64,000 nucleotides of DNA, taken from assembly GCA_934045075.1 (NCBI GenBank), contig OW203736.1:7455109-7519108 (forward strand), given 5' to 3'. Origin of the DNA: Yponomeuta sedellus (Eukaryota; Arthropoda; Insecta; Lepidoptera; Yponomeutidae). This document shows positions 21,101 to 29,384 of this stretch, one piece after another (position 1 is the first letter of the stretch; every line of letters begins with the position of its first letter). The translations under genes were made by a program, and so were the position numbers. The notes below the pieces were generated by a model. It was not told where the DNA came from and did no database searches. It was given only the letters and a program-made list of their open reading frames with translations.

Positions 21101-22104
21101 TCTGCGGAGGACTAGAAAAAATGTTTTGAAAATTGGTTTAGACGCATGAAACTTTGTATAGAGGCTGGTGGAGAGTTCTTTGAAAAGATTTAATAAAAAT
21201 ATTTTTTTCATAGAAGTTAGGTTTTTAGTTTCTCATAACTACCTGAGTGTCCCACGTACGAGTATGCTGGTAGTCTTTCCAATATTAGGTCGCTTTCGTC
21301 ATGGTTATCAGGCTTTACTAGTCCACTGCTGAACATAGGCAAATGAGCGCCACATTATATAAGTATTAAGTATCAGATATCAATATTAAGTAGATGTAAA
21401 TATAAATAGGGCCGTTAGACTTCAAGCTGCTTCTTTTGCTTATGTGCATTATGATGAACATCTAGATTTTGTGGCTGATATGTTACCCTCCTTTGCAGAC
21501 TCGTTTCTGGAGAAAGACAAGGTCGACCTCCCAGGCACCTCTGACCCAGATTTGCCCCGGCGTCGATGGAAACAGGAACTATGACTTCTTCTGGAATACT
21601 GTCGGTACCAGCAATTCACCTTGCTCCGACGTCTACGCTGGAACCGAAGCCTTCTCCGAGATCGAAACTAGAGTAGTCAGAGACATCATAGATGAGTACC
21701 TCCACAGGATGGCCCTCTACCTTACCATGCACAGTTACGGCAGTATGATTCTTTTCCCTTGGGGCCATGACGGATCTCTGTCGCACAATGCCTTCGCGCT
21801 GGTGACTGTTGGAGTAGCAATGGCTGAAGAGATTGACGCTTTGTCCCTGCCCAACTTCCCAAACTATGTTGTTGGTAACTCTGTCTTGGTGATCGGTTAT
21901 CCCGCAGCTGGGGCGTCTGAGGACTACGCCCATCTAGTCGGTGTTCCGCTGTCTTACACCTATGAGCTTCCTGGTTTGGGTGGTGGATTTAACGGCTTCC
22001 ACTTGGACCCCATATACATTCAACAAGTTGCGGTCGAGACCTGGGCTGGTATCGCCGCCGGTGCTCGGGCTGCCGGGCAGTTGTTTAGAAGAGGCCCGCT
22101 GTGA
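12131..22104 (+). CDS. zinc carboxypeptidase precursor (M14A, carboxypeptidase B-like), six exons
   Basis: Secreted metallo-exopeptidase that removes C-terminal residues from peptides, probably in the larval midgut lumen. Exons 12131-12198, 14614-14823, 16452-16557, 17211-17302, 17768-17987 and 21499-22104 join in frame through GT-AG introns to 433 residues, the usual length of the family. Residues 1-16 are a hydrophobic signal peptide (MKVVGLILVALAAVAA). The propeptide runs to a basic region, with activation likely after about R116. Zinc ligands are H183 and E186 (HAREW) and H310 (MHSYG). N257-R258 (GNRN) and R237 bind the substrate carboxylate. Y366 and catalytic E388 (YTYELPG) are present. 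C251 and C274 can form the conserved disulphide. The residue matching position 255 of bovine enzyme is E373, acidic, which suggests preference for basic C-terminal residues; this is inferred from alignment by eye. No lesion was seen. Confidence 0.95.
12370..12535 (-). repeat. T3-variant tail fragment in intron 1
   Basis: The minus strand carries CCGTGGAGGGCACGCGCGG and TCTCTCTGGGAGAAAGGC, matching the body of the 11200 element without its tRNA head. It sits in intron 1. The rest of 12199-12810 shows only poly-T runs and CACTCGTGC repeats near 12622 and 12652. Confidence 0.55.
12812..13562. mobile_element. cluster of three T1 units in intron 1
   Basis: A minus-strand tRNA-like unit (12816-12907) and a plus-strand unit (13103-13204) form inverted arms that extend to about 12957 and 13018 around a 60-bp spacer. 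A third, plus-strand unit of about 310 bp (13253-13562) follows head to tail. Each has the A box TAGCTCAGTTGG, a B box of the GGTTCGAATCCC type, and the tail GTCCTTAGCACGGGTTAGTG. The cluster lies far from both splice sites. Confidence 0.85.
13790..13920. repeat. imperfect inverted repeat with GC-rich centre, intron 1
   Basis: GTGCGGAACCGTCATTGCAA at about 13799 is partly complementary to TTGCAATGACAGCCTTTCCG at about 13890, around CTTCGGCTGCGCCTCGGCTC. It looks like a small MITE. No clear target duplication was found. Confidence 0.45.
14262..14440 (-). repeat. R2 fragment in intron 1
   Basis: Begins at the constant end (CGATATCAACCCTTGTGTG on plus) and stops after AAGCCGCCCATAAGGCCTC, about 170 bp before exon 2. 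Strand refers to the proposed sense. Confidence 0.75.
14614..14823 (+). CDS. carboxypeptidase exon 2: propeptide
   Basis: Completes Gly23 and codes to Lys93 (two bases). It begins WKSYYVGPPTQEQ after the acceptor TTTGCCCTCAG and ends GIPFRVHVADVK before donor GTAAGT. This is the activation-peptide fold that blocks the active site until tryptic cleavage. Confidence 0.93.
14868..15240 (+). repeat. F8 dispersed repeat in intron 2
   Basis: Matches 4690-5150: GTCATTCGAATGGTGGCGTG, CTCCCTCCAAAATGGCTGAG, CTCGTGAACGAGTGCTGTTT repeated once, and CTCCACTACACTACGGCCC. It starts about 45 bp after the exon 2 donor. The rest of intron 2 to 16037 holds nothing recognised. Confidence 0.65.
16038..16300 (+). 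mobile_element. T5 tRNA-headed retroposon in intron 2
   Basis: GCCCCGGTGGCGCAGTAGG supplies the A-box half and GGTCTCGGGTTCGATTCCCG the B-box half. The body CGGGTCAAACTAGGAAACG, CTCGGGTCTTGGATTTTATC ends near TATTATGTCCATAATAC. It lies about 150 bp upstream of exon 3. Confidence 0.8.
16452..16557 (+). CDS. carboxypeptidase exon 3: activation segment
   Basis: Codes Lys93-Thr128. KSLDLEDELHAKRRNESRAR is basic and likely exposes the trypsin sites for removal of the propeptide. NLPYDNYQEWST is the start of the mature enzyme. Acceptor TTTTATTTTAG, donor GTACTT. The exon phases match both neighbours. Confidence 0.9.
16806..16918 (-). mobile_element. T4 tRNA-headed retroposon fragment in intron 3
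   Basis: On the minus strand: CCCGGCTGGGGACAAAAAAA, CCCAGGTCTTGGATGTTTAC and GATGTCGTTGTTTCTTTACC. It matches the T4 copies at 49435 and 59680 but lacks the A-box half and much of the 3' end. Confidence 0.7.
17211..17302 (+). CDS. carboxypeptidase exon 4
   Basis: Codes Ile129 to the split Arg159: IEDYLLDIAERYPDIVTLVT then a loop ending EGRPIR. This is the first helix and strand of the catalytic domain. Acceptor TTTATTTCAG, donor GTACAC. Intron 4 (17303-17767) shows only a TTA microsatellite near 17661-17685. Confidence 0.92.
17768..17987 (+). CDS. carboxypeptidase exon 5: zinc-binding HAREW
   Basis: Codes Arg159-Ser232. It carries GGIHAREWISPPT, with H183 and E186 as two of the three zinc ligands, and ends in VVNPDGYQYTFDS, a conserved M14A segment. 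Acceptor TTGCCCTCAG, donor GTAAGT. Confidence 0.95.
17988..19992. other. intron 5, left part: no gene; one short hairpin
   Basis: About 2 kb of AT-rich intron without recognised repeats. CTGGAGTGTGAAT at 18338 pairs with its complement ending at 18372 across a short loop. That is too short and isolated to call a microRNA precursor. Confidence 0.5.
19993..21256 (+). mobile_element. mariner transposon (defective) in intron 5
   Basis: 1264 bp, a typical mariner length. It is bounded by TA on both sides (19991-19992 and 21257-21258) and by imperfect terminal inverted repeats (CCAGGCCACTCAG at left; the complement of CTGAGTGTCCCACG at right). It contains a mariner transposase pseudogene on the same strand as the host gene. 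Confidence 0.93.
20136..21193 (+). pseudogene. mariner transposase pseudogene
   Basis: Encoded pieces include IAFMDEEPSKATIYRGYSEF in the DNA-binding half, VTGDKS for the first catalytic Asp, HYDNAPAHSA for the second and SLDLAPCDFFLF for the third. The last two Asp are separated by 34 residues, the D,D34D spacing of mariner. Lesions seen: a frameshift near 20178, stop TAA at 20374-20376, a frameshift near 20500, TGA at 20619-20621 in place of the expected Trp, and a frameshift near 21090. The C-terminal end FRRMKLCIEAGGEFFEK closes at the TAA of 21191-21193. It cannot make active transposase. Confidence 0.92.
21300..21352 (-). mobile_element. RTE-type LINE tail fragment in intron 5
   Basis: TCAGGCTTTACTAGTCCACT and GCTGAACATAGGC followed by AATGAGCGCCA match the end of the RTE copies at 26806 and 35490. 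It lies 44 bp beyond the mariner and about 150 bp before exon 6. Confidence 0.6.
21499..22104 (+). CDS. carboxypeptidase exon 6: catalytic core and C-terminus
   Basis: Codes Thr233-Leu433 and the stop TGA. It contains RFWRKTRS, PGVDGNRNYD, C274 in NSPCSDVYAG, zinc ligand H310 in YLTMHSYGSMILFPWGH, Y366 in GYPAAGASEDYA and catalytic E388 in SYTYELPG. Over 45% of the protein lies in this one exon. Compared with bovine carboxypeptidase A there is an insertion of about three residues between RKTRS and GVDGN. Confidence 0.95.
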   Translation, partial: TRFWRKTRSTSQAPLTQICPGVDGNRNYDFFWNTVGTSNSPCSDVYAGTEAFSEIETRVVRDIIDEYLHRMALYLTMHSYGSMILFPWGHDGSLSHNAFALVTVGVAMAEEIDALSLPNFPNYVVGNSVLVIGYPAAGASEDYAHLVGVPLSYTYELPGLGGGFNGFHLDPIYIQQVAVETWAGIAAGARAAGQLFRRGPL

Positions 22105-22128
22105 AGACGAAAAGAATTTGACACTAAT

Positions 22129-22134
22129 AATATA
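22129..22134 (+). promoter_or_regulatory. possible poly(A) signal variant AATATA
   Basis: No AATAAA occurs in the first 150 bp after the stop codon. AATATA 25 bp after the stop is the nearest known variant hexamer. Weak evidence only. Confidence 0.3.
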
Positions 22135-22147
22135 TAATACACGTTTT

Positions 22148-22525
22148 TCCTATTGAATGCTAATTTTGGTGTTGTTTAATTGAAGATACTTTTTAAACGC
22201 AATACTCTACAGTTTGCACATTGTAAGATCGTTTAACTACCTACACTTTGGCAAATATTTTATATTATTATGTTATTTACTTGGTATATTAAACGGTTCG
22301 AGCGCTTGTGGCCTAGTTGAACCGAGTGATTAGAACCAATCACTCGTCAAGCCATGTTAGAGGCGCTATGGGCGGCTTGATAAAAACTGACAGAAGGCTC
22401 ACCACTGTCTTACAATTCTCCACCAACCCGGACTTGGCCCCCGTGGTGGGCCTATAGCCTAGCCTTCTGGCGATGCAGGGAGAGACCCGTGCCTGAGCAG
22501 TGGGAACATACAAAGCGTCGACATG
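22148..22525 (-). repeat. 3' flank duplicated elsewhere, followed by R2
   Basis: 22148-22300 (ATTTTGGTGTTGTTTAATTG, AAGATACTTTTTAAACGCAA, CATTGTAAGATCGTTT) is similar to 30478-30610. R2 follows at 22305-22525 in its sense direction from GCGCTTGTGGCCTAGTTG but ends before the usual GATATCG. Positions 22526-22940 hold nothing recognised. Confidence 0.65.
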
Positions 22526-22946
22526 AACTAAACGGTTAGGCGATTAAAAAAGAGTAGGTAATATACTAATATCTGAGCAGGTGATCCGTGTTCAAAAGAG
22601 AGCTATATAAATCACCATGTCTGAAACACTATTTCAATCCGGCAGATTGCAGATAGATTTCAATACGCCAGTGACTAAGCTCTAAGATCTGTATTTTCAT
22701 CTAGAAACCTTCCAACTTTCAAAGGACCCCATTTCGTAGATTAATTCCTATCTTGCCATCAAACTATTTACACGAAACGTAGCCTATTCACACGGCGTAA
22801 ATCCAGCATCTCAATACGTTCAGTGGTAGCTATATGCTCTATAAGCGGTGGGTATTGAGGTTTATATCTACGCCATGCTACGGCTTATATTTTTAGATAT
22901 ATCTATCATCGAATCTTCCGAGACTCTCTATATAAATGAATATAGG

Positions 22947-23175
22947 ACATACATACATACATACATACATACATACATACATACATACATACATACATAC
23001 ATACATACATACATACATACATACATACATACATACATACATACATACATACATACATACATACATACATACATACATACATACATACATACATACATAC
23101 ATACATACATACATACATACATACATACATACATACATACATACATACATACATACATACATACATACATACATA
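22947..23175. repeat. CATA microsatellite, about 57 units
   Basis: Uninterrupted (ACAT)n over 229 bp. Open frames on both strands here (repeats of YIHT or CMYV) are artefacts. No strand switch, unlike the array at 6612. Confidence 0.97.
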
Positions 23176-23345
23176 ACCTCACGCCAGAGGATAGGCAGAG
23201 ACCAGGGACTGCCACTTGCCACGATCCTGACGGATCACCTTCGCTTCATCAACGTTCATAAGTCGTTGCATGCACGCACGCCGGTTCTGGGCACTTTTTA
23301 TCTTCCCCTTTGCTAATACATCCCATATTTGGTCGACGTATATCC
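23176..23345 (+). repeat. F10 dispersed repeat
   Basis: ACCTCACGCCAGAGGATAGG, GACTGCCACTTGCCACGATC, GACGGATCACCTTCGCTTCA and TAAGTCGTTGCATGCACGCA also occur at 48015-48178 on the other strand. The class is unknown. A CATA array directly abuts its start, as a microsatellite tail would. Confidence 0.65.
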
Positions 23346-24040
23346 GCCTGGGACGTCTTCTTATTCTTATTCTAATTCTTTAACCAACGGAAGGCATATA
23401 TAATGAGAATCGTATGAACTTACTTAGGAAGCTCGTGAAGACTTTCGGAAGACTTACTAGTACCATAATAAAATTTAATAGTTATTTGTTATACAAGAGT
23501 GCAAAGTTGCTTTTTAACCGCGTGTTCAATTTTGATGACCGAGCAAGCGAAGGATTCTAAAATTAGAATCCTGAGCGTTAGCGACAGAATCAAAAGAGCA
23601 CGAGGTGAAAAATATTTGCACTCGAGTGCAACACGTAACTTTTCATTCCACCTCAGCGAGGAAATGACTAAATGCAAAAAAAAACGTTTACAATCACAAG
23701 ATAGGTACACTTTTATTTCAGTTTAGGTATTACTTACTACATTATGACAGGTAAGTATTACAGAATAATCTTTAAATTACAACAAAATAATACTAAGGTA
23801 TAATAAAAAAAATTTTAAAGTAACGTTGCTACAGTTATTTAAATTGAGTGTAATATTTTTTTAATTCACAAACTTAGTGCACACGATGTTCTAAATTCAA
23901 TTTACTTTATCCTCTAGAGAATAAAAACGGCTTTTCCACTCAGATATTGAAGATTAAAAATACTCTTTCCGAGATGGTGGGATGAAGAGATATTTTTTTA
24001 GTAATCTAAAAAAAAATTTTATCTATCTTACTTATTATAA
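23346..24040. other. no gene recognised; weak inverted segments near 23495-23700
   Basis: GATTCTAAAATTAGAATCC near 23552 is palindromic, and ACTCGAGTGCAACACGTAAC lies near 23620. The pattern suggests an old MITE, but ends could not be fixed. Confidence 0.35.
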
Positions 24041-24044
24041 TACT

Positions 24045-24330
24045 CCACTACGGGTCCGAATCCGGTGGAGGCTTGCAAGACTAGTGGCTGGTCTTACTAT
24101 CAGAAGTTTTCAAGCCGCTTTAAGGCCTCTGACTTGGCTTAACGACTGCCATCTATCGATGGCAACCGAAGTACGGAACCGCTCGGAAAAAATGTCACCA
24201 GCGTTAGTCATAGACGGTCACTCATCCATGCACTTAACGCGCGCTATGTTGTTTAACCTTCGTGATCGTTTAAGATCACTCAGGCAGCCGGGGCTACGAG
24301 CGATTCCATGGCTTAACTTATACCTCTTAC
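24045..24330 (-). repeat. R2 variant b
   Basis: On plus: GTCCGAATCCGGTGGAGGCT, TCAGAAGTTTTCAAGCCGC, CATCTATCGATGGCAACCG and CGTGATCGTTTAAGATCACT. It shares layout with R2 but differs throughout. A second good copy is 44262-44620 and a third 61440-61640. Confidence 0.7.
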
Positions 24331-24399
24331 TAACAGTGTAGTTAAGATTGGTTCAGATTTAAATAAGATAATTAAGCCAATCGCCCTGTATACAGCCCT

Positions 24400-24830
24400 G
24401 TATACATCTGTAGATGCATCGGCCTTTTGTATCTACGTAATGAGGTGATTTATAGAGCGACCCATCTAGTATGAGTGAAGATGTCTTCTATCTTCACTCA
24501 CACTAGATGGGTGAAGGGACCACTCGGATGCTGTAGTGCCTGGAACGTTGTTTTATAGATGTTGTATCTTAACCTATACCATCCCGACATCTTAGTCGGC
24601 CTAGCCTTTAGAAAAGACTAGTCAATACGTGCAGAGCCAATTAAGGCACAGGTTTCCTCACAATGTTTTCCTACACCGTGTGGTATTGGTATTGCGACTA
24701 CAAATTCGCAAATGTCCGTATCTTTGAAATTAAACAAAGTCATTATTGGTACATGCCCGCACTGGGGATCGAACCTGGGTCTTTCGCTTGCGAGTCCATT
24801 GACCTACCCACTGAGCTACCACCACTATAG
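24400..24830 (-). mobile_element. T3 tRNA-headed retroposon
   Basis: On the minus strand: TGGTAGCTCAGTGGGTAGG, CAGGTTCGATCCCC, GGGCATGTACCAATAATGAC, the common body, and the end with a local inverted repeat of the ATCTTCACTCA motif near 24475-24500. Positions 24831-25250 hold nothing recognised. Confidence 0.8.
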
Positions 24831-25254
24831 GTATACATGCCGATATTCGGACATTTTCTTATTAAAATATTTACACACGATCGTTCCTAAATGAGTGAAC
24901 TCAACTTACACACAATGGTATTTCCTAATGCAGTTTCCGTCCGAATGGGCTTCAATTTTGTGGTGGAATACGAATTGACTATTTATAAAGTCCATTACCG
25001 CGGAATCGTTCATTCATTGGATTTATTGCACAGTATTTCCTTCATTAGGCGTTCCTCAAAGCTGGTTTCTGTTTCACTGGTTTTCAGAAATCAGGAGAGC
25101 ACCAAATCTACTGAAGACCGTGTACTGTGTTTGTATGAACTGTGCCAATCTATAATAAGTTAGGAGGAGCGTCAAAAACTCACTTAATTACTTGCACTTG
25201 TGACCCTGAGGATGCCTCCTTTTAGAGGCAAAACGCGTCTCGTCTTTTCTCACA

Positions 25255-25500
25255 CATGTGGTCAGGTGTTGGTGGTGGTGTGTTCGTGTCTTGCTTCTAC
25301 TTGAAATAGTGGGAGGGGGTCGGTGCATTAAATAACCGCATGGTGTTTGTAGGATATTTTGATTTTTAAATTTGTCCTTAGCACGGGTTAGTGCATTAAA
25401 AATAAAAATAGTATAATTTTTGGCGGAATTTAGCAGTCATTTTCACTTTTCCGCAAAGTAACGATGGATTCCATACAATCACTTGATTAAACTTAAACGA
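25255..25500. repeat. F9 copy interrupted by a T1 tail
   Basis: TCTTGCTTCTACTTGAAATA, GTCGGTGCATTAAATAACCG and later GCAAAGTAACGATGGATTCC match the F9 region at 9060-9300. At 25372-25422 the T1 tail (GTCCTTAGCACGGGTTAGTG plus TTAAAAATAAAAATAGTAT) has inserted, a strongly 5'-truncated retroposon. Confidence 0.7.
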
Positions 25501-25711
25501 GTACATTGAGCTGCTCTAAATGTCATCTTCTCTGAACCAGAAATAAAATATTCTTATTCTTAGAAAACACATATTTATTTCAATCAATCAAGCAGCTCGT
25601 TTGTTCTCTGCTTCAGCACAGCACCATAGGCATCCCAGGAAGCCGCTTTTGTGCTTCTTTCCTCTGTCATCCTCATCCAACCGCTGCCAGCAATCTTTTT
25701 TTTATTTATTT

Positions 25712-25866
25712 GGCGGCTTGATAACTTCTGACAGTAAGACTCGCCACTGTCTTACAATCCTCCACCAACCCGGACTTTTCCCCCGTGGTGGAGTATGGCC
25801 TAACCTTTCTGCGATGCAGAAAAAGACCCGTGCGCCAGCAGTAGGGACATACAAGGGTTGTTATCG
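25712..25866 (+). repeat. R2 fragment, constant 3' end present
   Basis: Runs from GGCGGCTTGATAACTTCTGA to CATACAAGGGTTGTTATCG on plus, which is the proposed sense. 5'-truncated at the same point as the copy at 40508. Confidence 0.75.
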
Positions 25867-26024
25867 ATTATTTATGTAGGGTCACCAACAAGATATACTA
25901 CATAGGTATAATACATCCTATTATTGACACTAAGATGGATGTAACTAAATGCTACCTTAATTATAGTCTGTTAGCTTTTATAATATAGAGAACTTACTGC
26001 AAGGAGCAAAGTAAACAGTACCTG

Positions 26025-26280
26025 GAACCAGCGGCGTGCCCACTACTGGGCACATGCCTTCTCTCAGAGAGAGTACGGACTTAATCACCATACGTGATTA
26101 GCTCGGCTCGGCGATTACAGACGCCAAGCCATATGAATACCTCATTTATGGGTCTCCTCAAGGTATTTTCCTTCACGGCTAGCGAATCGTATTGCTGCAC
26201 GAAAATTTATAAACCAAGACATGCCCGTATCGAACCCAGAACCTGTGGGTAGTGAAGCCTGCTTTCTACCAATGCACTTT
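26025..26280 (-). mobile_element. diverged T3-like retroposon
   Basis: The minus strand carries GGTTCTGGGTTCGATACGGG, CATGTCTTGGTTTATAAATT and GTGAAGGAAAATACCTTGAG, in T3 order, then a variant tail with GAGAGAAGGCATGTGCCC. Too diverged to define ends. Confidence 0.55.
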
Positions 26281-26804
26281 GAGGCCTGATCCATGCCAAA
26301 TCCTGTTGAAATCCTGACGTTTGCGTTTTAATCGGTATAGAATTTGACAGTTAGACGTTCGAAATCGTTCAGAATTAATATACTGATGCATTGATTGGCT
26401 GCATGGTAATAAAGTAGCAGACCATTTTTAATACAAAATGAGCTTTGAAAAACGATAGGAATTGTCCACGATTTGGTACGTGCAATCGAGGGCAGACCAT
26501 TTTCAATACCATTTCCAATTTCAACTGTGTAAGTACAGACCTTTTCGTAGTTTAAAACGCTCGGTATAAATAAACATGAATTTACTTCGACTGCACCATA
26601 TTTTCATTCTATCTCTGGTTAAAAGTGTTAGTTACGATGCGAGCCAGTAATAAATACTTATGCAAAAGTCAAAACATTCAGTTACAACTTAGCTTTACAG
26701 TCGAATTGCACGCCGCTTTTCCACTTCACTTAAGCGCTGCGGATGTAATACTTAAGAGGCGTTATTTTTGTGGGCTTAAAACGGATATTTCATTCCTTTT
26801 CTTC

Positions 26805-27105
26805 TTCAGGCTATGTTAGTCCACTGCTGGACATAGCCCTCCCCTAATGAGCGCCATAGCGCCCTGTCTTTAGCTTGCCGCATCCAGCTTCTGCCGGCAG
26901 TTTTTCGCACATCTCCATCCCACCTGATCGGAAGGCGTCCTACACTACGTTTGCCGAGTCGCGGTCTCCATTTAGAAACACGTTTACTCCAACAGTGGTC
27001 GGTTCTTCGCGAGATATGGCCAGCCCACTGCCACTTTAGCTCGCTAATTCTGTGACCTATGTCGGTAATTTTGGTTCTCTGTCGGATGCATTCGTTAAAC
27101 AAAAA
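26805..27105 (-). mobile_element. RTE-type LINE 3' end with C-terminal reverse transcriptase ORF
   Basis: An open frame of 98 residues on the minus strand contains ELKWQWAGHISRR, RPIRWDGDVRK-like RLPIRWDGDVRKTAGRSW and ends WRSLGEGYVQQWTNIA. This is the C-terminal part of RTE-like ORF2 proteins, after the catalytic reverse transcriptase. The rest of the element is absent. Confidence 0.85.
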
Positions 27106-27119
27106 AATCTGGATCCAGC

Positions 27120-27434
27120 GCGATTGAATTGGTGCGTGAGGTGTTCGATACTGATATCAACCGGTTGAGTTCAGCAGCGTTTGCAGTCAGAAAAATTAGA
27201 CAACTTACAGACGTGTCGACGGCGAGGCTGGTCTATTTTAGTTATTTTCACAGTGTCATGTCGTATGGTTTGTTATTATGGGGACGGGCAGCAGATATAG
27301 AAACCATATTTGTCTTGCAAAAAAGAGCAATAAGAGCTATTTACAACTTAAACAGTAGAGAATCGCTAAGGGAGCGTTTTACAGAAATAGGCATTCTTAC
27401 ACTGGCTTGCCAATATATATTCCATAATATAATG
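27120..27434 (+). pseudogene. Jockey-type LINE reverse transcriptase fragment
   Basis: In one frame it reads LSSAAFAVRKIRQLTDVS, VYFSYFHSVMSYGLLLWG, IFVLQKRAIRAIYNLNSRES and ERFTEIGILTLACQYIF. This matches the region after the polymerase domain in Jockey-like ORF2. It is cut off at 27434 by an R2 insertion. No start codon or catalytic YADD box is in this stretch. Confidence 0.8.
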
Positions 27435-27575
27435 TTCGCTATCAACCCTTGTATGTCCCCACTGCTGGGGCACGGGTCTCTTCCTGCATCGCAGGAAGGT
27501 TAGGCCATACTCCACCACGGGGGCCAAGTCCGGGTTGGTGGTGGATTGTAAGACAGTCGCGGGCGTGCGGTGTGC
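27435..27575 (-). repeat. R2 fragment inserted in the LINE
   Basis: Starts at the constant end (CTATCAACCCTTGTATG on plus) and stops after GGATTGTAAGACAGTCGCGG. A T3-variant tail fragment follows near 27590-27700 (GTGGGCACGAGTGGTAATTA, CTCTCGGAGAGAAGGC). Confidence 0.7.
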
Positions 27576-27929
27576 AAAAATATGTTTATCGTTTTAGGCT
27601 ATATACGTCCCGTTGCCAGTCAGCTGTGGGCACGAGTGGTAATTAAACCAGTTTTCTCTCTCGGAGAGAAGGCTTCTGCTCTGCAGCGGCACGTTTAAAT
27701 GCTTCATAAAAAAAATTATATATACCTGCATCCCACTGTACGGCTTATAAGTATAGGCTTAATTAATAACGCGACTTAGCAATTTCAAGCACTGAGTTAA
27801 GTGAACTCGTCAGACACTTAGGTTTCCTCACGATGTTTTTCGTTTTCATTACCGAGGTGATGATTTTGACAAAATCAACATTCTGTAAAGTGTAAGTTTT
27901 AAAAAATGTCCTTTTTTAATAATATAACT

Positions 27930-28130
27930 TTCACATAACACAATCACTTCACCTGGTTCTAAACTAAGATACCCTGTACTATGGTAACTAGTCAAGGACG
28001 ACACAAACATGAAGACACACCCAGACTGAGGCCACTTGCTCAATTGTACGGCGGCCCCTAGTGGGAATTGAACTAACAACCTTTGTCTTGGTAACCAAGC
28101 GCCTTAACAGCTAGACCAACGAGGCAGTCA
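27930..28130 (-). mobile_element. T6 tRNA-headed retroposon
   Basis: On the minus strand: CGTTGGTCTAGCTGTTAAGG (A box), AGTTCAATTCCCACTAGGGG (B box), GTACAATTGAGCAAGTGGCC and CAGTCTGGGTGTGTCTTCAT. Other copies: 34425, 37965 and 53685. Confidence 0.75.
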
Positions 28131-28224
28131 TACGAGCGGTACGACATACGTGTACATATTCGTCATTAGGCATTACATAACCATATCGCTGTACGATACT
28201 TTTTATCTTCCCTTTTCATCATCA

Positions 28225-28490
28225 TCATGTGGGTACAGCGATATCATTCCGATGTAAAAACCTAACTGCAAAGTAGGTACTCGGGGCTGCAAGTGATGCA
28301 AATTACTTCAGCCAAATGTCGCTGCCTGTACGTAAAACAGAGAATATTGTAAAGAGGTTCGAAATTTCACTGATGCCGGTGAGTCGCCCATTAGCTCAGT
28401 TGGAAGATCGCTGGCAGGGACAGCCAGAGGTCGCGGGTTCTAATCCCGGCATGGGTGGAATTTTTAGCCTCTAAATAGGTTTTTAACATT
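28225..28490 (+). mobile_element. T1 retroposon, single orientation
   Basis: The leader TGTGGGTACAGCGATATC and AAACCTAACTGCAAAGTAGG leads to a tRNA-like sequence at 28386-28458 (TAGCTCAGTTGG; GCGGGTTCTAATCCCGG). Then GGAATTTTTAGCCTCTAAAT follows. The usual hairpin tail is missing. The B box has one substitution. Confidence 0.8.
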
Positions 28491-28571
28491 ACATAATGTG
28501 TTTTAAGAAATCGAGTTTTTATAATAATACCATTAGTATTCTACTGCCCTAACGGTATGGACAGTAGTGAC

Positions 28572-29379
28572 TGTGGCGAGCATATGTCAACTCTGCGCGC
28601 GCACTACAAACTCCAATATTCCTGCATCGCGCAATCAAAGTGTTTCAATGACATAGCATAAATATAACGTCCGACTAACAATAGTCGGACCGGCCGTCCC
28701 CAGGCATACGATCTGCCTGGCGGGAAATTTCCCTTTATAGTGGAAGAGCACGATCACCCGCTCTTCCCTATAGTGGTGACCCCTGACAGAACATTGTCAA
28801 CCTTCCTTCGCTCTCGCAGCACCCCACATACAGTCTCAAAGCAAGGCCAGCATTCTTCCAGCATTCCAGCATTTCCACTACAGTCAACGCACCGACTACT
28901 GGGACTGATGGTGATCTTCCTCCAACCCCTCGGCACGGCAGCCACACAGCAACAGCACACGTACACGTTGCCAGTGGTACAACAGCCTTCGCCGGTTCCT
29001 ACCACATGCGCGGGCCCCATGGTACTGTCGCCGGTGAAGTGACTGTTAGCCGCCGAACACCCTCAACCGCTAGTCGACTCACTGACTCAGCGTCCTCTGG
29101 CACTTGCAGGCTTTAGAGCACAGACTTCGATTCCTATCAGACCTAGCTATGCGTAGCTACGGTCTTGAAGGGGAGTGATGTGGCGAGCATATGTCAACTC
29201 TGCGCGCGCACTACAAACTCCAATATTCCTGCATCGCGCAATCAAAGTGTTTCAATGACATAGCATAAATATAACGTCCGACTAACAATAGTTGGACCGG
29301 CCGTCCCCAGGCATACGATCTGCCTGGCGGGAAATTTCCCTTTATAGTGGAGGAGCACGATCACCCGCTCTTCCCTATA
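28572..29379 (+). mobile_element. miniature LTR retrotransposon (TRIM-like), complete
   Basis: Two LTRs of 201 bp (28572-28772 and 29179-29379) differ at only two positions seen (about 99% identity). Ends are TGTGG...CTATA. The element is flanked by the 5-bp duplication GTGAC (28567-28571 and 29380-29384). One base after LTR1 lies TGGTGACCCC, the primer-binding site (28774). GAAGGGGAG just before LTR2 is a polypurine tract. The 406-bp interior codes for nothing recognisable, so the element depends on enzymes from elsewhere. High LTR identity means recent insertion. Confidence 0.92.
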
Positions 29380-29384
29380 GTGAC

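Noticed and set aside
22848..23316. Long open frames over the second CATA array
   Set aside because: Same tetranucleotide artefact; flanking residues match no family.
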